Of a DNA stretch of 36,278 bases, positions 27,414 to 35,653 are shown piece by piece. The position numbers and the translations under genes were made by a program. Below the pieces are notes generated by a model. The model was not told where the DNA came from and ran no database searches. It worked only from the letters and a program-made list of their open reading frames with translations. The DNA lies in assembly GCA_036010965.1 (NCBI GenBank), contig DASCMO010000161.1, positions 1 through 36,278 on the forward strand, in the 5' to 3' direction. The stretch comes from GCA-2686265 sp036010965 (GTDB taxonomy: Bacteria > Planctomycetota > UBA1135 > GCA-002686595). How positions within the stretch are numbered: position 1 is the stretch's first letter; every line of letters begins with the position of its first letter.

Positions 27414-28418
27414 ATGCCCCAACCGGTGACCGCCCGCGCCCTGCCTCGCGCCGCCCTGCTCGGCAACCCCTCGGACGGTTACGGAGGGCGCGTGATCGCC
27501 TTTCCCTTCGCCGATTTTCGGGCCGAGGCGACGGTGACCCTGTCGTCCGACGGCCCCCGCAGCCTCGCGCTCTGTCCCGGAACGCCCGACGAGTTCCACG
27601 CCCCGGGCTGGGAGGCGGCCTTCGAGGCCCTGCGCGAGGGAGCCGTGCCCGGCGAGGGCGCGCGCCTGCTCACGGCGAGTCTGGCTCGCTTCGCCGGCCA
27701 CTGCGTCGAGCGGGGCCTGGCCGGCGCGAGCGAGCTGCCCGGCCTCTGCGTCGGGTTTCGAAGCGACATTCCGCGCCAGGTCGGCCTGGCGGGTTCGAGC
27801 GCCGTGGTGATCGCGACCTTGCGCGCCCTCTCACGGGCCTTCGAGGTCGAGCTCGCCCCCCCGGCCCTGGCGGACCTTGCCCTGCGCGCCGAGACCGAGG
27901 AGCTCGGCATCACCGCCGGTCCGCAGGATCGGGTGGTGCAGGCCGAGCAGGCGCCGGTGTTCATGGAATTCGGTGGTGCGCCGCGAGTCGAGCACCTCGA
28001 CGCCGCCTTGCTCCCACCGCTGTTGCTAGCCTGGACGCGCTCCCCCGGGAATCCATCGGGAACGGCCCACGAGGAGGTGCGCGCGCGCTTCGAGCGAGGC
28101 GACGAGGTGGTCATCTCCGCCATGCGGACCTTCGCGCGCCTCGCCGCCGAGGGGCTCGAACACTTGCGCGCCGGTCGCCGGGCCGCCTTGATGGAGCTGG
28201 TGAACGAGAACTTCGACACGCGCGCCGCGATCTGGCCCCTGGCGGCGGACGACCGCGCCCTGGTAGAACTCGGCCGCGCCCACGGCGCGGCGACCAAGCT
28301 CACCGGTTCGGGCGGCGCCGTGCTGGCGGTCGTCGAGAACACAGCGGACCTGCCCGCCCTGCGCGACGTTTTCGAGGCCGCGGGTTTCGCGGCCCTGATC
28401 CCTCAAATCGTTTCATGA
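27414..28418 (+). CDS. Glucuronokinase-like GHMP sugar kinase
   Basis: The 334-residue protein is a GHMP kinase whose motifs fit plant-type glucuronokinase, which phosphorylates D-glucuronate at C1. The markers are RAALLGNPSDGYGGRVIAF near the N-terminus, the ATP loop IPRQVGLAGSSAVVIATL (about 118-135), EELGITAGPQDRVVQAEQAP and the C-terminal KLTGSGGAVLAVV. The start ATG at 27414 lies 28 nt after the BFN stop; earlier frame overlaps BFN. Its TGA overlaps the ATG of the nucleotidyltransferase gene, so kinase and activating enzyme are co-made. That pairing supports a sugar-1-phosphate product. Another sugar or sugar acid substrate remains possible. Confidence 0.85.
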   Translation: MPQPVTARALPRAALLGNPSDGYGGRVIAFPFADFRAEATVTLSSDGPRSLALCPGTPDEFHAPGWEAAFEALREGAVPGEGARLLTASLARFAGHCVERGLAGASELPGLCVGFRSDIPRQVGLAGSSAVVIATLRALSRAFEVELAPPALADLALRAETEELGITAGPQDRVVQAEQAPVFMEFGGAPRVEHLDAALLPPLLLAWTRSPGNPSGTAHEEVRARFERGDEVVISAMRTFARLAAEGLEHLRAGRRAALMELVNENFDTRAAIWPLAADDRALVELGRAHGAATKLTGSGGAVLAVVENTADLPALRDVFEAAGFAALIPQIVS

Positions 28419-29290
28419 AGCTGATCCTCCTGGCCGCCGGTTTCGCGACGCGCATGTACCCCTTGACGCGCGACCACGCCAAGCCCCTCTTGGAGGTGGG
28501 CGGCGAGGCGATCCTCGACCACATCGTGCGGCGCGCCCTGACGGTCGAGGCCATCGATGGCGCCGTGCTGATCACCAACGGCCGATTCCGCGCCGACTTC
28601 GATCGCTGGCGCGACAGCGGCGAGTGGCGCGTGCCCGTGGAAGTGATCGACGACGGCGTGCGTGAGGCCGACGAGCGCCTGGGCGCCGTGGCGGATCTGC
28701 AACTCGCCATCGAGGCGGCGCGTCCGGCTCCCGACGAGTCCCTGCTGGTGATGGCCGGTGACAACCTGATCGGCTTCGACCTGTCGCACCTGGATGAGGA
28801 GTTCCGTCGCCGGGGCTGTTCGGTGGTAGCCATGCGCGAGCTCGACGGTCCGATCCCGCCTTCCCATTTCGGCGAGATCACCGTCGATGGCGAGGGTCTG
28901 GTGACCGCTTTCCGCGAGAAGCCCGCCGACCCGCGTTCGCCCCTGGCCTCGACGGGGATCTACTTCTTCACGCCCGAGGTGCGCCCACTCCTGGCGCGCT
29001 ATCTCGAAGAGGGCGGGGAGGGTGACGCGCCGGGTCACTTCCTCTCCTGGCTGGTCCACCGCGTCCCGGTCGCCGCGGCCCCCATCCCCGGCCCCTGGTT
29101 CGACGTCGGCAACCTCGCCACCCTCGCCGAGGCCCGCGCGGCCTTCGGCGACCCCTCCGCCCCCTCACCCCGACCGCCCTCGGACAGAGTGCAAGCAGAG
29201 TCCGATTCAGCACCGCAGCCGAGCGATGGAGAATCAAACTCGGTGCTGTACGCCGCCTTGGCGCTCCTGCGCCGGAAGCTGGATCTGTAG
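28415..29290 (+). CDS. Sugar-1-phosphate nucleotidyltransferase (NTP_transferase family)
   Basis: This 291-residue enzyme probably joins a nucleotide to the sugar 1-phosphate made by the kinase that overlaps it. Motifs are LILLAAGFATRMYPLT (3-18), AKPLLEVGG (24-32), VMAGDNLIGFD with the metal-binding aspartate near 112, STGIYFFTPEV, and GPWFDVGNLATLAEA. The classical GxGTR loop reads GFATR, a variant seen in one clade of these enzymes. Residues 248-278 are Pro/Ser-rich and unlike the core. An 8-bp inverted repeat (CAGCACCG at 29208-29215, CGGTGCTG at 29241-29248) lies in this tail and may be a terminator hairpin. Nucleotide specificity cannot be read. The stop is TAG. Confidence 0.9.
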   Translation: MKLILLAAGFATRMYPLTRDHAKPLLEVGGEAILDHIVRRALTVEAIDGAVLITNGRFRADFDRWRDSGEWRVPVEVIDDGVREADERLGAVADLQLAIEAARPAPDESLLVMAGDNLIGFDLSHLDEEFRRRGCSVVAMRELDGPIPPSHFGEITVDGEGLVTAFREKPADPRSPLASTGIYFFTPEVRPLLARYLEEGGEGDAPGHFLSWLVHRVPVAAAPIPGPWFDVGNLATLAEARAAFGDPSAPSPRPPSDRVQAESDSAPQPSDGESNSVLYAALALLRRKLDL

Positions 29291-29361
29291 AAGGCCTCTT
29301 CGCCGCCGCCCCACCGAGGATTTCCCAGACCGCGCGCAGAAGTGCGAGATTGCCGGTGCGC

Positions 29362-30555
29362 TCAGAGGTCGACGCGACTGCCCTCTTCCGCGGAGGCGTA
29401 GGCGGCGTAGACGACGCGGGTCACCTCCAGGCCGAGGCGGCCGTCGGACAGAGCCGGGCGACCCTCGGAGACGGCGTGCAGGAAGTCGGCGCACATGGCG
29501 ATGTGGCCGGAGCTGTAGTCCTCGTCGGGAATGGGCGTCGTCCAGCCGGCACCGGAGTCGAGCTTCTCCATGATGTACTCCTCGCCGAACGCCTCGCCGT
29601 CGGGAGCGAAGGCGCGCAGGAGGTCGTTGGGGGTCATGTTGCACTTCAAGTGACAGCGCGAGCCCATGACCTCGAGCTTGCTCTCCATGCCGCCCAGCAT
29701 GTTGTCGCTGCCGTAGGCCACCGCGCGCGTGCCGTCCGAGAAGGTCAGGATCGCGCAGCCCCAGTTCTCGACGTCCTCCCAACCGGTGGCGAGCTCGGTG
29801 CCTCCCGATTTCACGGCCGCGGCCCGCGAGAGGTCCGCGACCTCCGCGCTGACCGACACGGGCACGATCGGCTCGCCGTCGCGTTCGAGACCTTCCTCGC
29901 GCTTGAGGTGCAGCATGGCGCCGATCGGATGGGCCGCCAGGCGCAACAACGCACCGCCACCCGTGTTGCGCCAGACCTTCGAGTAGGGCGAATGTGAACC
30001 GCTGTGCCCCTCCCAGCCGCGCATCTCCAGGATCGCGCCGCCCGCGGCCTGCAGCAGGTCCGCCGCCCGCACGATCGACGGCGCGTAGACCCAGTTCTCG
30101 CCGTACATCAACTGCACGCCGGCGGCGTCGGCCGCGTCCACCATGGCCTGAGCGTCGGCGACGGCCACGGTCAGCATCTCGCGCCGGCCGCGCGACGAGA
30201 CGGCGGCGTCCTCGACGTCGGCGGCGAGGTCCTGGCCCACGTAGGCCGCCAGGGGCTTGGTGCAGACGACGTGCTTCTTTGCGCGCGCCGCGGCCTCGGC
30301 CATGGGCCGGTGCAAGAGGTTCGGCACGCACAAGTCCACGACCTCGACCTCGTCGAGGGCCAGCAGCGCGTCGAGGTCGTCAAAGGCCTGGCCGACGCCG
30401 TGGCGCTCGGCGTAGGCTCGCGCGCCCTCGAGGGTGCGCGAGGCCACGGCCACGATGCGACCGGCGACGCCGGCCTTGGCGTAACAGCGCGCGCGGGTCT
30501 CGGCCAGGAAGCCGGAGCCGACGATGCCGATGCCTACACAACTCTGCTCTTTCAT
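29362..30555 (-). CDS. Gfo/Idh/MocA family NAD(P)-dependent oxidoreductase
   Basis: This 397-residue protein starts at the ATG at 30555; frame upstream belongs to the opposite-strand gene. The Rossmann fold opens with GIGIVGSGFLAETRARCYAK, then VVDLCVPNLLHRPMAEAAA and the CTKPLAAY block carrying the family's catalytic lysine. The C-terminal domain shows LMYGENWVYAPSIVRAADLL, EMRGWEGHSGSHSPYSKVWR and GGGALLRLAAHPIGAMLHL, whose histidine fits the catalytic position. These enzymes oxidise or reduce sugars, inositols and related compounds. It converges on the nucleotidyltransferase gene with 71 nt between them. A role in the same sugar chemistry is possible but not shown. Confidence 0.92.
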   Translation of the reverse strand: MKEQSCVGIGIVGSGFLAETRARCYAKAGVAGRIVAVASRTLEGARAYAERHGVGQAFDDLDALLALDEVEVVDLCVPNLLHRPMAEAAARAKKHVVCTKPLAAYVGQDLAADVEDAAVSSRGRREMLTVAVADAQAMVDAADAAGVQLMYGENWVYAPSIVRAADLLQAAGGAILEMRGWEGHSGSHSPYSKVWRNTGGGALLRLAAHPIGAMLHLKREEGLERDGEPIVPVSVSAEVADLSRAAAVKSGGTELATGWEDVENWGCAILTFSDGTRAVAYGSDNMLGGMESKLEVMGSRCHLKCNMTPNDLLRAFAPDGEAFGEEYIMEKLDSGAGWTTPIPDEDYSSGHIAMCADFLHAVSEGRPALSDGRLGLEVTRVVYAAYASAEEGSRVDL

Positions 30556-30615
30556 GCTGGATGCGGGGACGCGGGGTCTACAGGATACGGCCTGGGCAGC
30601 ACAAAGGAGGCATGA

Positions 30616-32013
30616 GTGAGTCAGCAGGCGACGAGGAAGAAGACGGTCAGCAGCGACGCCCCCCTGGACCTGCGCGAGGCGGCCGCCCGCTTCGGGCTCA
30701 GTGAGCGCGAGCTGCGGCAGTTCGTGAACCTCGAACGCATCCCCTACGAGCGGGCTGTCCGCAAGGGGCGCGTGGAGATCGTCGTCCGGCCCAGGGATGT
30801 GGAGCTTTTCCTGGCCGACAGGACGCAGGGCACGGCAGCCCCGCAGGCAGCGCCCGCGCCGCGATCTGAACCAGAGTTGGAGGCGCCCTTCGAGCCTGTG
30901 CCCGAGCCGCGCCGAGAGCCCACCCCCGAGCCTCCGCTGCAGGCCGGGTCGAACCTCCCCGCTCATCGCCTCGAGGATCTGCTCGCCGAGCGCGAGCGCC
31001 GACACCAGACCGAGGTTGCCCTGGCCCGCTCCCAGGCCCAGTGCGAGGCTCTCGAGCTGCGACTGGATGACCTGCGCATCGAGCTGAAGGCCACCCGCGG
31101 CGAACGACTGACGCTCCTCTCCCGCACGCAGCACTTGCTGGAATCGCCCGACGGCAGCGCGCCCGTCACAGCGCCCTGGATCCGGAGCCCGTGGACCGTC
31201 GCCGGCGGCGCCGTCGCGCTGCTGGCGTTGGGGACCGCCCTCGCCCTGGCTCTGGTCGAGGGCGTGCGCTCCGAGCGCCGGGCGGGAGATCTGAAACGGC
31301 AATCGGACACCCTGACGCAACGCGCGGAAGACCTCGAGACCCGCGCCGATGGCCTGGGCCTGCGCATGGAGAGCTTGCGTGACGACCTCCGCGGTTCCGA
31401 GATGGCGGCCCTCGGGGTCCGTCGGGAGCTCGTGCAGGCAAACGGCCAGGCCGAACTGGAGCGGCGCTCGCGCGAGCGCGCGACCGCCGAGCGCGAGCGA
31501 GCCCTGGTCGACCTGGCGTCCGCGCACGGCGAAAACGCGAACCTGCTCGGCGCGCAAGCCGCGGCGATCGCCGAGCGTGACAGCCTGGCCGAGGAGCGCG
31601 ACGCGATCCAGACCGAGAACACCGACCTGCTGCGCGACCGGGAGGCGACGGCCTCCGAGCGCGACGCCGCCCTGCGCGCCCTGGCGACCTCACGCCTGCT
31701 GATGAGCGACGTGCGCCGCGTCCAGGAGTGGATGGCGAGCGAGCGCGACGAGGCGCTCCGCGACCTGCACGCGGCTGAAACGCGGATCGAGGACCTGACC
31801 GTCGAGGGCGCCACCGCCGCGGCCGAGCTCGATCGGCTGGGGGAGGCTCTGCGCGAACAGCGAGCGGCCGCGCTGCGCGAGCAGCAGGCGGACGAGCTGC
31901 GCGAGCATCAGGCCAGCGAGCTGCGCGCGCGCCAGGCGACCGACGCCTTGCGTGATGCCTGGCCGCCGGTCGCCAACGGCCTCCTGCGCGTCGCTCTCCT
32001 CCTCGGGCGCTGA
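30616..32013 (+). CDS. HTH, membrane helix and coiled-coil protein
   Basis: The start is GTG at 30616, five bases after a near-perfect AAAGGAGG; an ATG at 30612 is in another frame. Of 465 residues, 17-70 form a helix-turn-helix-like domain of MerR/excisionase type (LREAAARFGLSERELRQFVN, then VVRPRDVELFLADR). A Pro/Glu-rich linker (71-110) and a first coiled coil (115-175) follow. One membrane helix spans about 193-215 (WTVAGGAVALLALGTALALA). Residues 216-455 are a long charged coiled coil with four 8-residue repeats near its end. It has the shape of a signal transducer, with a possible DNA-binding head inside and a rod outside. DNA binding is not proven; some such heads bind protein. Confidence 0.82.
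   Translation: MSQQATRKKTVSSDAPLDLREAAARFGLSERELRQFVNLERIPYERAVRKGRVEIVVRPRDVELFLADRTQGTAAPQAAPAPRSEPELEAPFEPVPEPRREPTPEPPLQAGSNLPAHRLEDLLAERERRHQTEVALARSQAQCEALELRLDDLRIELKATRGERLTLLSRTQHLLESPDGSAPVTAPWIRSPWTVAGGAVALLALGTALALALVEGVRSERRAGDLKRQSDTLTQRAEDLETRADGLGLRMESLRDDLRGSEMAALGVRRELVQANGQAELERRSRERATAERERALVDLASAHGENANLLGAQAAAIAERDSLAEERDAIQTENTDLLRDREATASERDAALRALATSRLLMSDVRRVQEWMASERDEALRDLHAAETRIEDLTVEGATAAAELDRLGEALREQRAAALREQQADELREHQASELRARQATDALRDAWPPVANGLLRVALLLGR
31849..31944 (+). repeat. Four tandem 24-bp repeats in the coiled-coil gene
   Basis: Four consecutive 24-bp units begin at 31849, 31873, 31897 and 31921, each starting CTGCGCG. They encode LREQRAAA, LREQQADE, LREHQASE and LRARQATD. 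The 8-residue period differs from the 7-residue heptad of a regular coiled coil, so this part may be a differently wound or plain helix. Confidence 0.75.
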
Positions 32014-32027
32014 GAGCGCGGGCGCTC
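32014..32027 (+). terminator. Small hairpin after the coiled-coil gene
   Basis: GAGCG pairs with CGCTC around a CGGG loop directly after the TGA at 32013. Without a T-tract and with only 35 nt to the next gene, it may be a weak attenuator or have no role. Confidence 0.25.
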
Positions 32028-32048
32028 CTCCTCCACCGGATCCGTACC

Positions 32049-34448
32049 ATGGCGCACGTGCGCTCGCCGCTCCCTCTCCCTCGCGCCCTGGGCGCCGCTC
32101 TGCTCGGCGGCGCTCTCGTCCTCGGTGGCGCCTGCACGCGAGAAGCGACGCCGAGCGACCCGGCCTGGACCGGCACCCTCATCCCCCTCGATCTGCGCCC
32201 GGTCAACGACGCGCGGGTGGACGCGCCGCGCGTCATCGAGCGCCTGCACCCGCCCGAGGGTCTCGCGCCCTGGACATCGGATGCCGACACGGCCCTGCGC
32301 GCCATGGTTCCCGTCGGCCGCCCCGACGGCGAGCTGCCCGACTTCTACCTGAAGGACGGCGTTCCCCACGCCCCGGGCGCGGTCATGCTGGGCAGCGGCC
32401 CGCGCACGCTCTCGATCCCCATCGCCACCGAGCCCGGCGCGGTCAATCAGGTCGCCCTGCGCCTGTCCTGTCCCGTGCGCGAGGAGCTGGCCGTGGCCTT
32501 CCTGCACGGGGAAGAACTGCTCGAACGCTCGGCTCCGCTCGTGTTCCCCGGAGCCGACGCGCCGCGCACCGTGGTCTTCGACCTGCCCGGCCTGCGGCGC
32601 CACGCACGAGCGGCCGATCGCCTGGCGATCGAGATCGACGGGCGCGCCCAGGGAATCGTAATCCTCGAGGTCGTCCTGGCCTGGCGCGCACCGGCGAGTC
32701 TGTTGCCCGCCGCCGACGCGCCGGCGCCCTGCGGCTTGCAGAACTCCACCAGCGACCTGCGGCGCGGCGCGGCCCTGGCCGGGGGTGCGCCCCTGCGCGC
32801 CACCCTGAGGGTGCCGCCCGACGCGCGCCTGCGCTTCGCCTGGGGCTGGCCAGCGGCCATGCAGACTCCCGGCACGACGCCGATGCTCACGGTGGAGGTC
32901 GCAGGCGAGGACGGGCGCGGCGCGGCGGCGAGCTTCGAACTGCTCCCCGAGAACCACCCGCTCTGGCATGAGGCTAGCATCGATCTGGGCGAACTCGCCG
33001 GGGCGGCGGCCGAGGCGACCTTCAGCTTGACCGATGCGGCCGCCGTGGAGCGCGGGATGCAGCCGGTGGCCGTCGTGGCCGAAGTGCGCCTGGAGCGCGC
33101 CGGTCCTGGAGCACCCAGCGTGCTCCTGGTGACCTCCGACACGCACCGCGCCGACCACCTGGGGGTCGCGCGCCCCGACCCGTTGGTGCGCACGCCGGCC
33201 ATCGATGCCCTGGCGGCGCGCGGCGTGCTGTTCGAGGACGCTTTCTCAGCCACGAACGTCACCAACCCCTCTCACATCGCCTTGCTGACGGGCTTGCACG
33301 TGCGCGACACGCGCGTGACCGACAACGCCTCACCCTTGGTGGACGGCGTGTCCACCCTGGCAGGCGCCTTCCGCCGCGCGGGGTACCGCACCTTCGCGGC
33401 AGTCAGCACGCGCCATCTCGTGCACGACGAGAGTGGTCTCGGCCAGGGGTTCGAGCGCATGGACGCGCCCGCTGACTCCGAGCGCTCCGCGCAGGAGACG
33501 ATCCGCAACCTCTCGCGCTGGCTCCCCGACGCCGAGGGGCTGCCGCTCTTCGTCTGGCTGCACTTCTTCGACGCCCATTCGCCTTACCAGCCGCCGCCGG
33601 AATTTGACCGGCGCTACTACCCGCCCGGCGCCGACCCGTTCGATCCCTCTCGCAGCCTCGACTATTCGGGCAAGATGCTCCCGTTCTACTTGCGCGGCCT
33701 GACCGACATCGAGTTCCCCCACGCCCAGTACCGAGCCGAGATCGACTACCTCGACACCCAGCTCGCCGGCGTCTTCTCCCTGCCGCGCTTTCGTTCGGCC
33801 GTCGTGGCCTTCACCTCCGACCACGGCGAGTCCTTCGGCCAGCACGGGGTCTGGTGGGACCACGCCGAGCTCTATCCCGACAGCGTGCACGTGCCGCTCA
33901 TTCTGGCCTGGCCGGGGGCTCCGGCGGGGACGCGCGCGGGTACGGCGGTGCGCCAGATGGACCTCGGCCGCACCCTGCTCAACCTGGCCGGCCTCACGGC
34001 CGCGACCTTCCCCGGACGCGACCTGCGCTCAGCCCTCGACGGCGGGCCAGGGCCGGCGCCGCGCTTCGCCCTCTCGACCGACGGCCACTCGGCGGCGATC
34101 AACAGCGAGGGTTGGCACCTCATCCTGCACCTCGACGATCACCACCAGACGGCCCTCGAAGAGCCCCGCGAGCGGCACCGGGTGGAGCTCTTCCACAGCG
34201 CCGAGGACCCCGCCTGTGTCCGCGACCTGGTGGAGAGCGAGCCCGATCGGGCCCGCCGCCTGCGTGCGGCCCTCCTGAGCTGGCTGGAGGACGCCCCGAG
34301 CGAGGGGCTGGCCCAGACCGGTGGTGCCACCCGTGCCCAGCTCGAGCGCCTGGCGGCCATGGGCTACACCGGCGGCGGCGCCCCCGTCGGCGGCGGAGGG
34401 TGGTTCGGCGAGGAGTGCGACTGCGCCTGGTGCGCGCGCTTGCGCTGA
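32049..34448 (+). CDS. Sulfatase-family lipoprotein with threonine at the nucleophile position
   Basis: This 799-residue protein has a lipoprotein signal (LLGGALVLGGAC, lipobox cysteine C29) and is probably membrane-tethered outside the cytoplasm. Residues 40-350 form an uncharacterised beta-rich N-terminal region. The alkaline phosphatase/sulfatase fold starts at VLLVTSDTHRADHLG (358-372, metal ligand D364), with FFDAHSPYQPP (507-517) and FTSDHGESFGQHG as further metal-site blocks. The place of the sulfatase CxPSR motif reads TNPSH (405-409), so T405 replaces the cysteine that becomes formylglycine. A phosphatase, phosphodiesterase or transferase activity is therefore more likely than sulfate ester hydrolysis. 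The final residues are Gly-rich then CDCAWCARLR, an odd cysteine tail. Confidence 0.9.
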   Translation: MAHVRSPLPLPRALGAALLGGALVLGGACTREATPSDPAWTGTLIPLDLRPVNDARVDAPRVIERLHPPEGLAPWTSDADTALRAMVPVGRPDGELPDFYLKDGVPHAPGAVMLGSGPRTLSIPIATEPGAVNQVALRLSCPVREELAVAFLHGEELLERSAPLVFPGADAPRTVVFDLPGLRRHARAADRLAIEIDGRAQGIVILEVVLAWRAPASLLPAADAPAPCGLQNSTSDLRRGAALAGGAPLRATLRVPPDARLRFAWGWPAAMQTPGTTPMLTVEVAGEDGRGAAASFELLPENHPLWHEASIDLGELAGAAAEATFSLTDAAAVERGMQPVAVVAEVRLERAGPGAPSVLLVTSDTHRADHLGVARPDPLVRTPAIDALAARGVLFEDAFSATNVTNPSHIALLTGLHVRDTRVTDNASPLVDGVSTLAGAFRRAGYRTFAAVSTRHLVHDESGLGQGFERMDAPADSERSAQETIRNLSRWLPDAEGLPLFVWLHFFDAHSPYQPPPEFDRRYYPPGADPFDPSRSLDYSGKMLPFYLRGLTDIEFPHAQYRAEIDYLDTQLAGVFSLPRFRSAVVAFTSDHGESFGQHGVWWDHAELYPDSVHVPLILAWPGAPAGTRAGTAVRQMDLGRTLLNLAGLTAATFPGRDLRSALDGGPGPAPRFALSTDGHSAAINSEGWHLILHLDDHHQTALEEPRERHRVELFHSAEDPACVRDLVESEPDRARRLRAALLSWLEDAPSEGLAQTGGATRAQLERLAAMGYTGGGAPVGGGGWFGEECDCAWCARLR

Positions 34449-34470
34449 GTGGCGCGTGCCGGCGCAGCGC

Positions 34471-34476
34471 TATACT
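34471..34476 (+). promoter_or_regulatory. Candidate -10 element for tRNA-Ser
   Basis: TATACT stands 10 nt before the tRNA 5' end in otherwise GC-rich DNA, a suitable place for a sigma-70 -10 box. No good -35 match is visible at the normal spacing, so the call is tentative. Confidence 0.4.
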
Positions 34477-34486
34477 GGCCCACCAC

Positions 34487-34574
34487 GGAGGCGTGGCAGA
34501 GCGGCCGAATGCACTGGTTTTGAAAACCAGCGTGGTGCAAGCCACCGGGGGTTCGAATCCTCCCGCCTCCGCCA
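34487..34574 (+). tRNA. tRNA-Ser, anticodon UGA, CCA encoded
   Basis: The 7-bp acceptor stem GGAGGCG/CGCCTCC (34487-34493 with 34564-34570) is followed by discriminator G71, as expected for serine, and an encoded CCA (34572-34574). The anticodon stem CTGGT/ACCAG encloses TTTGAAA, giving anticodon TGA at 34521-34523 boundaries (t of 34521 with g and a following). A long variable arm GTGG...CCAC, typical of class II tRNAs, and a T-loop TTCGAAT are present. It reads UCA and probably other UCN codons. Confidence 0.95.
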
Positions 34575-34595
34575 GAACGCGGACACGGCGCGCGA

Positions 34596-35513
34596 TCAGT
34601 CTGTGTAGCCGCGACGGCGATTGAGCGCGCCAGCGCGACGCTCGAACTCGGAGAGCACGTCGGTGGGCATCTCCTCGCGCCAGCTCTCGTCCAGGCGGAG
34701 AGCGGTCGGCGCCGCCCCCGCGAAGCGCGGGCTGCCGCCGATGTCGTGGCGGTCGGAATCGAGGACGGTCAGGTCGGTGTTCCGCACGGAGATGCCACGA
34801 GGACCGAGGACACGCTCGAGGACCTCGCGCGGGCTTCGACAGAGGTCCTCGTAGCGCACGTCGACGATGCTGGAGGGAAGGCTCGCCCGGCGCACCCGCT
34901 CGACCATGCGCTCCATCCAGACGTAGCTGTCGATCGCATCCGCGACCGACAGGGCCGCGCGCTTCACCTTGGACCAGACGATGCCGCGCCCATCGCGGTG
35001 CATGAAGAGCGGATCGACGAGGTCGGGAAAGGAGGCGCGCAAGTGCAGATAGTGGTCCGGCTCTTTTGAACTGTCGACCGTGAGCCCGGCGCTCGACACA
35101 GCGGCGAAGGAACGGTGGAGGTCAATGCACTCCCTGGCGGCGGAGTGGTCCTGATGGCGCAGGCGAGGGCCGGCGGGAAGCGGGCCGAAGCGCAGGGCCG
35201 CGACCGCGCGCAGCAGGCCCACGCGCCAACGGACTCCCGCGCGCGGAGCCTCGGTCGTGCGCTGCTCGGGCGGGCAGCCGGCGCATACGGAGCACCAGAA
35301 GGGGCAGCGGGAGAAGGCCTCGCCGCAAGCGCAGACCTCTCCGGCGCGGGCCATGACGCCCAGGCGACGCAACTCCCCCACCGCGACCACGCCCGGCTGG
35401 AGCGCGAGCAGGTGCTGGAGCACGGTCGAGCCCGAGCGCGAGTTCCCGATGATGTAGAGGATGCGCAAACCAGGGTCCGTATCGGCAGTCTTGGGCCCCA
35501 AACCGCAGGGCAC
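34596..35513 (-). CDS. Sulfotransferase family protein
   Basis: The enzyme would transfer sulfate from PAPS to an unknown acceptor. The 5'-phosphosulfate loop is YIIGNSRSGSTVLQHLL near the N-terminus, and the 3'-phosphate site is DPLFMHRDGRGIVWSKVK. A cysteine-rich stretch (CACGEAFSRCPFWC) resembles that of many bacterial sulfotransferases. The start is uncertain. GTG at 35513 has GGAGG 12 nt upstream and gives 305 residues; TTG at 35468 would begin just before the phosphate loop. Frame further upstream overlaps the divergent SGNH-like gene. It lies next to the tRNA-Ser and divergently from the SGNH-like gene, with 140 nt between them for promoters. Confidence 0.87.
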   Translation of the reverse strand: MPCGLGPKTADTDPGLRILYIIGNSRSGSTVLQHLLALQPGVVAVGELRRLGVMARAGEVCACGEAFSRCPFWCSVCAGCPPEQRTTEAPRAGVRWRVGLLRAVAALRFGPLPAGPRLRHQDHSAARECIDLHRSFAAVSSAGLTVDSSKEPDHYLHLRASFPDLVDPLFMHRDGRGIVWSKVKRAALSVADAIDSYVWMERMVERVRRASLPSSIVDVRYEDLCRSPREVLERVLGPRGISVRNTDLTVLDSDRHDIGGSPRFAGAAPTALRLDESWREEMPTDVLSEFERRAGALNRRRGYTD

Positions 35514-35653
35514 TCCACGAAGGTGCCTCCGGGCCCTGTTCGCGAAGGACTGCGCGCGCCCAACCCGCGGCCCGCGCCCGGACCCACAGGAGGGGAAGCG
35601 AGGGACCGGAGGCTTGCCGATTCGGGCGAGATCGTGTCCTGTGTGGGGCCTCC

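Noticed and set aside
30612..30704. ATG at 30612, directly after AAAGGAGG, as start of the coiled-coil gene
   Set aside because: It is in another frame that stops after about 30 codons. The GTG at 30616 has better spacing and leads into the long protein.
29362..31557. 731-residue version of the Gfo/Idh/MocA protein
   Set aside because: The extra N-terminal part is antisense to the HTH/coiled-coil gene; the Rossmann start and an ATG place the true beginning at 30555.
34487..34574. tRNA-Ser as an attachment site for an integrated element
   Set aside because: No integrase gene, no direct repeat of the tRNA 3' end and no phage-like genes were seen in the flanks.
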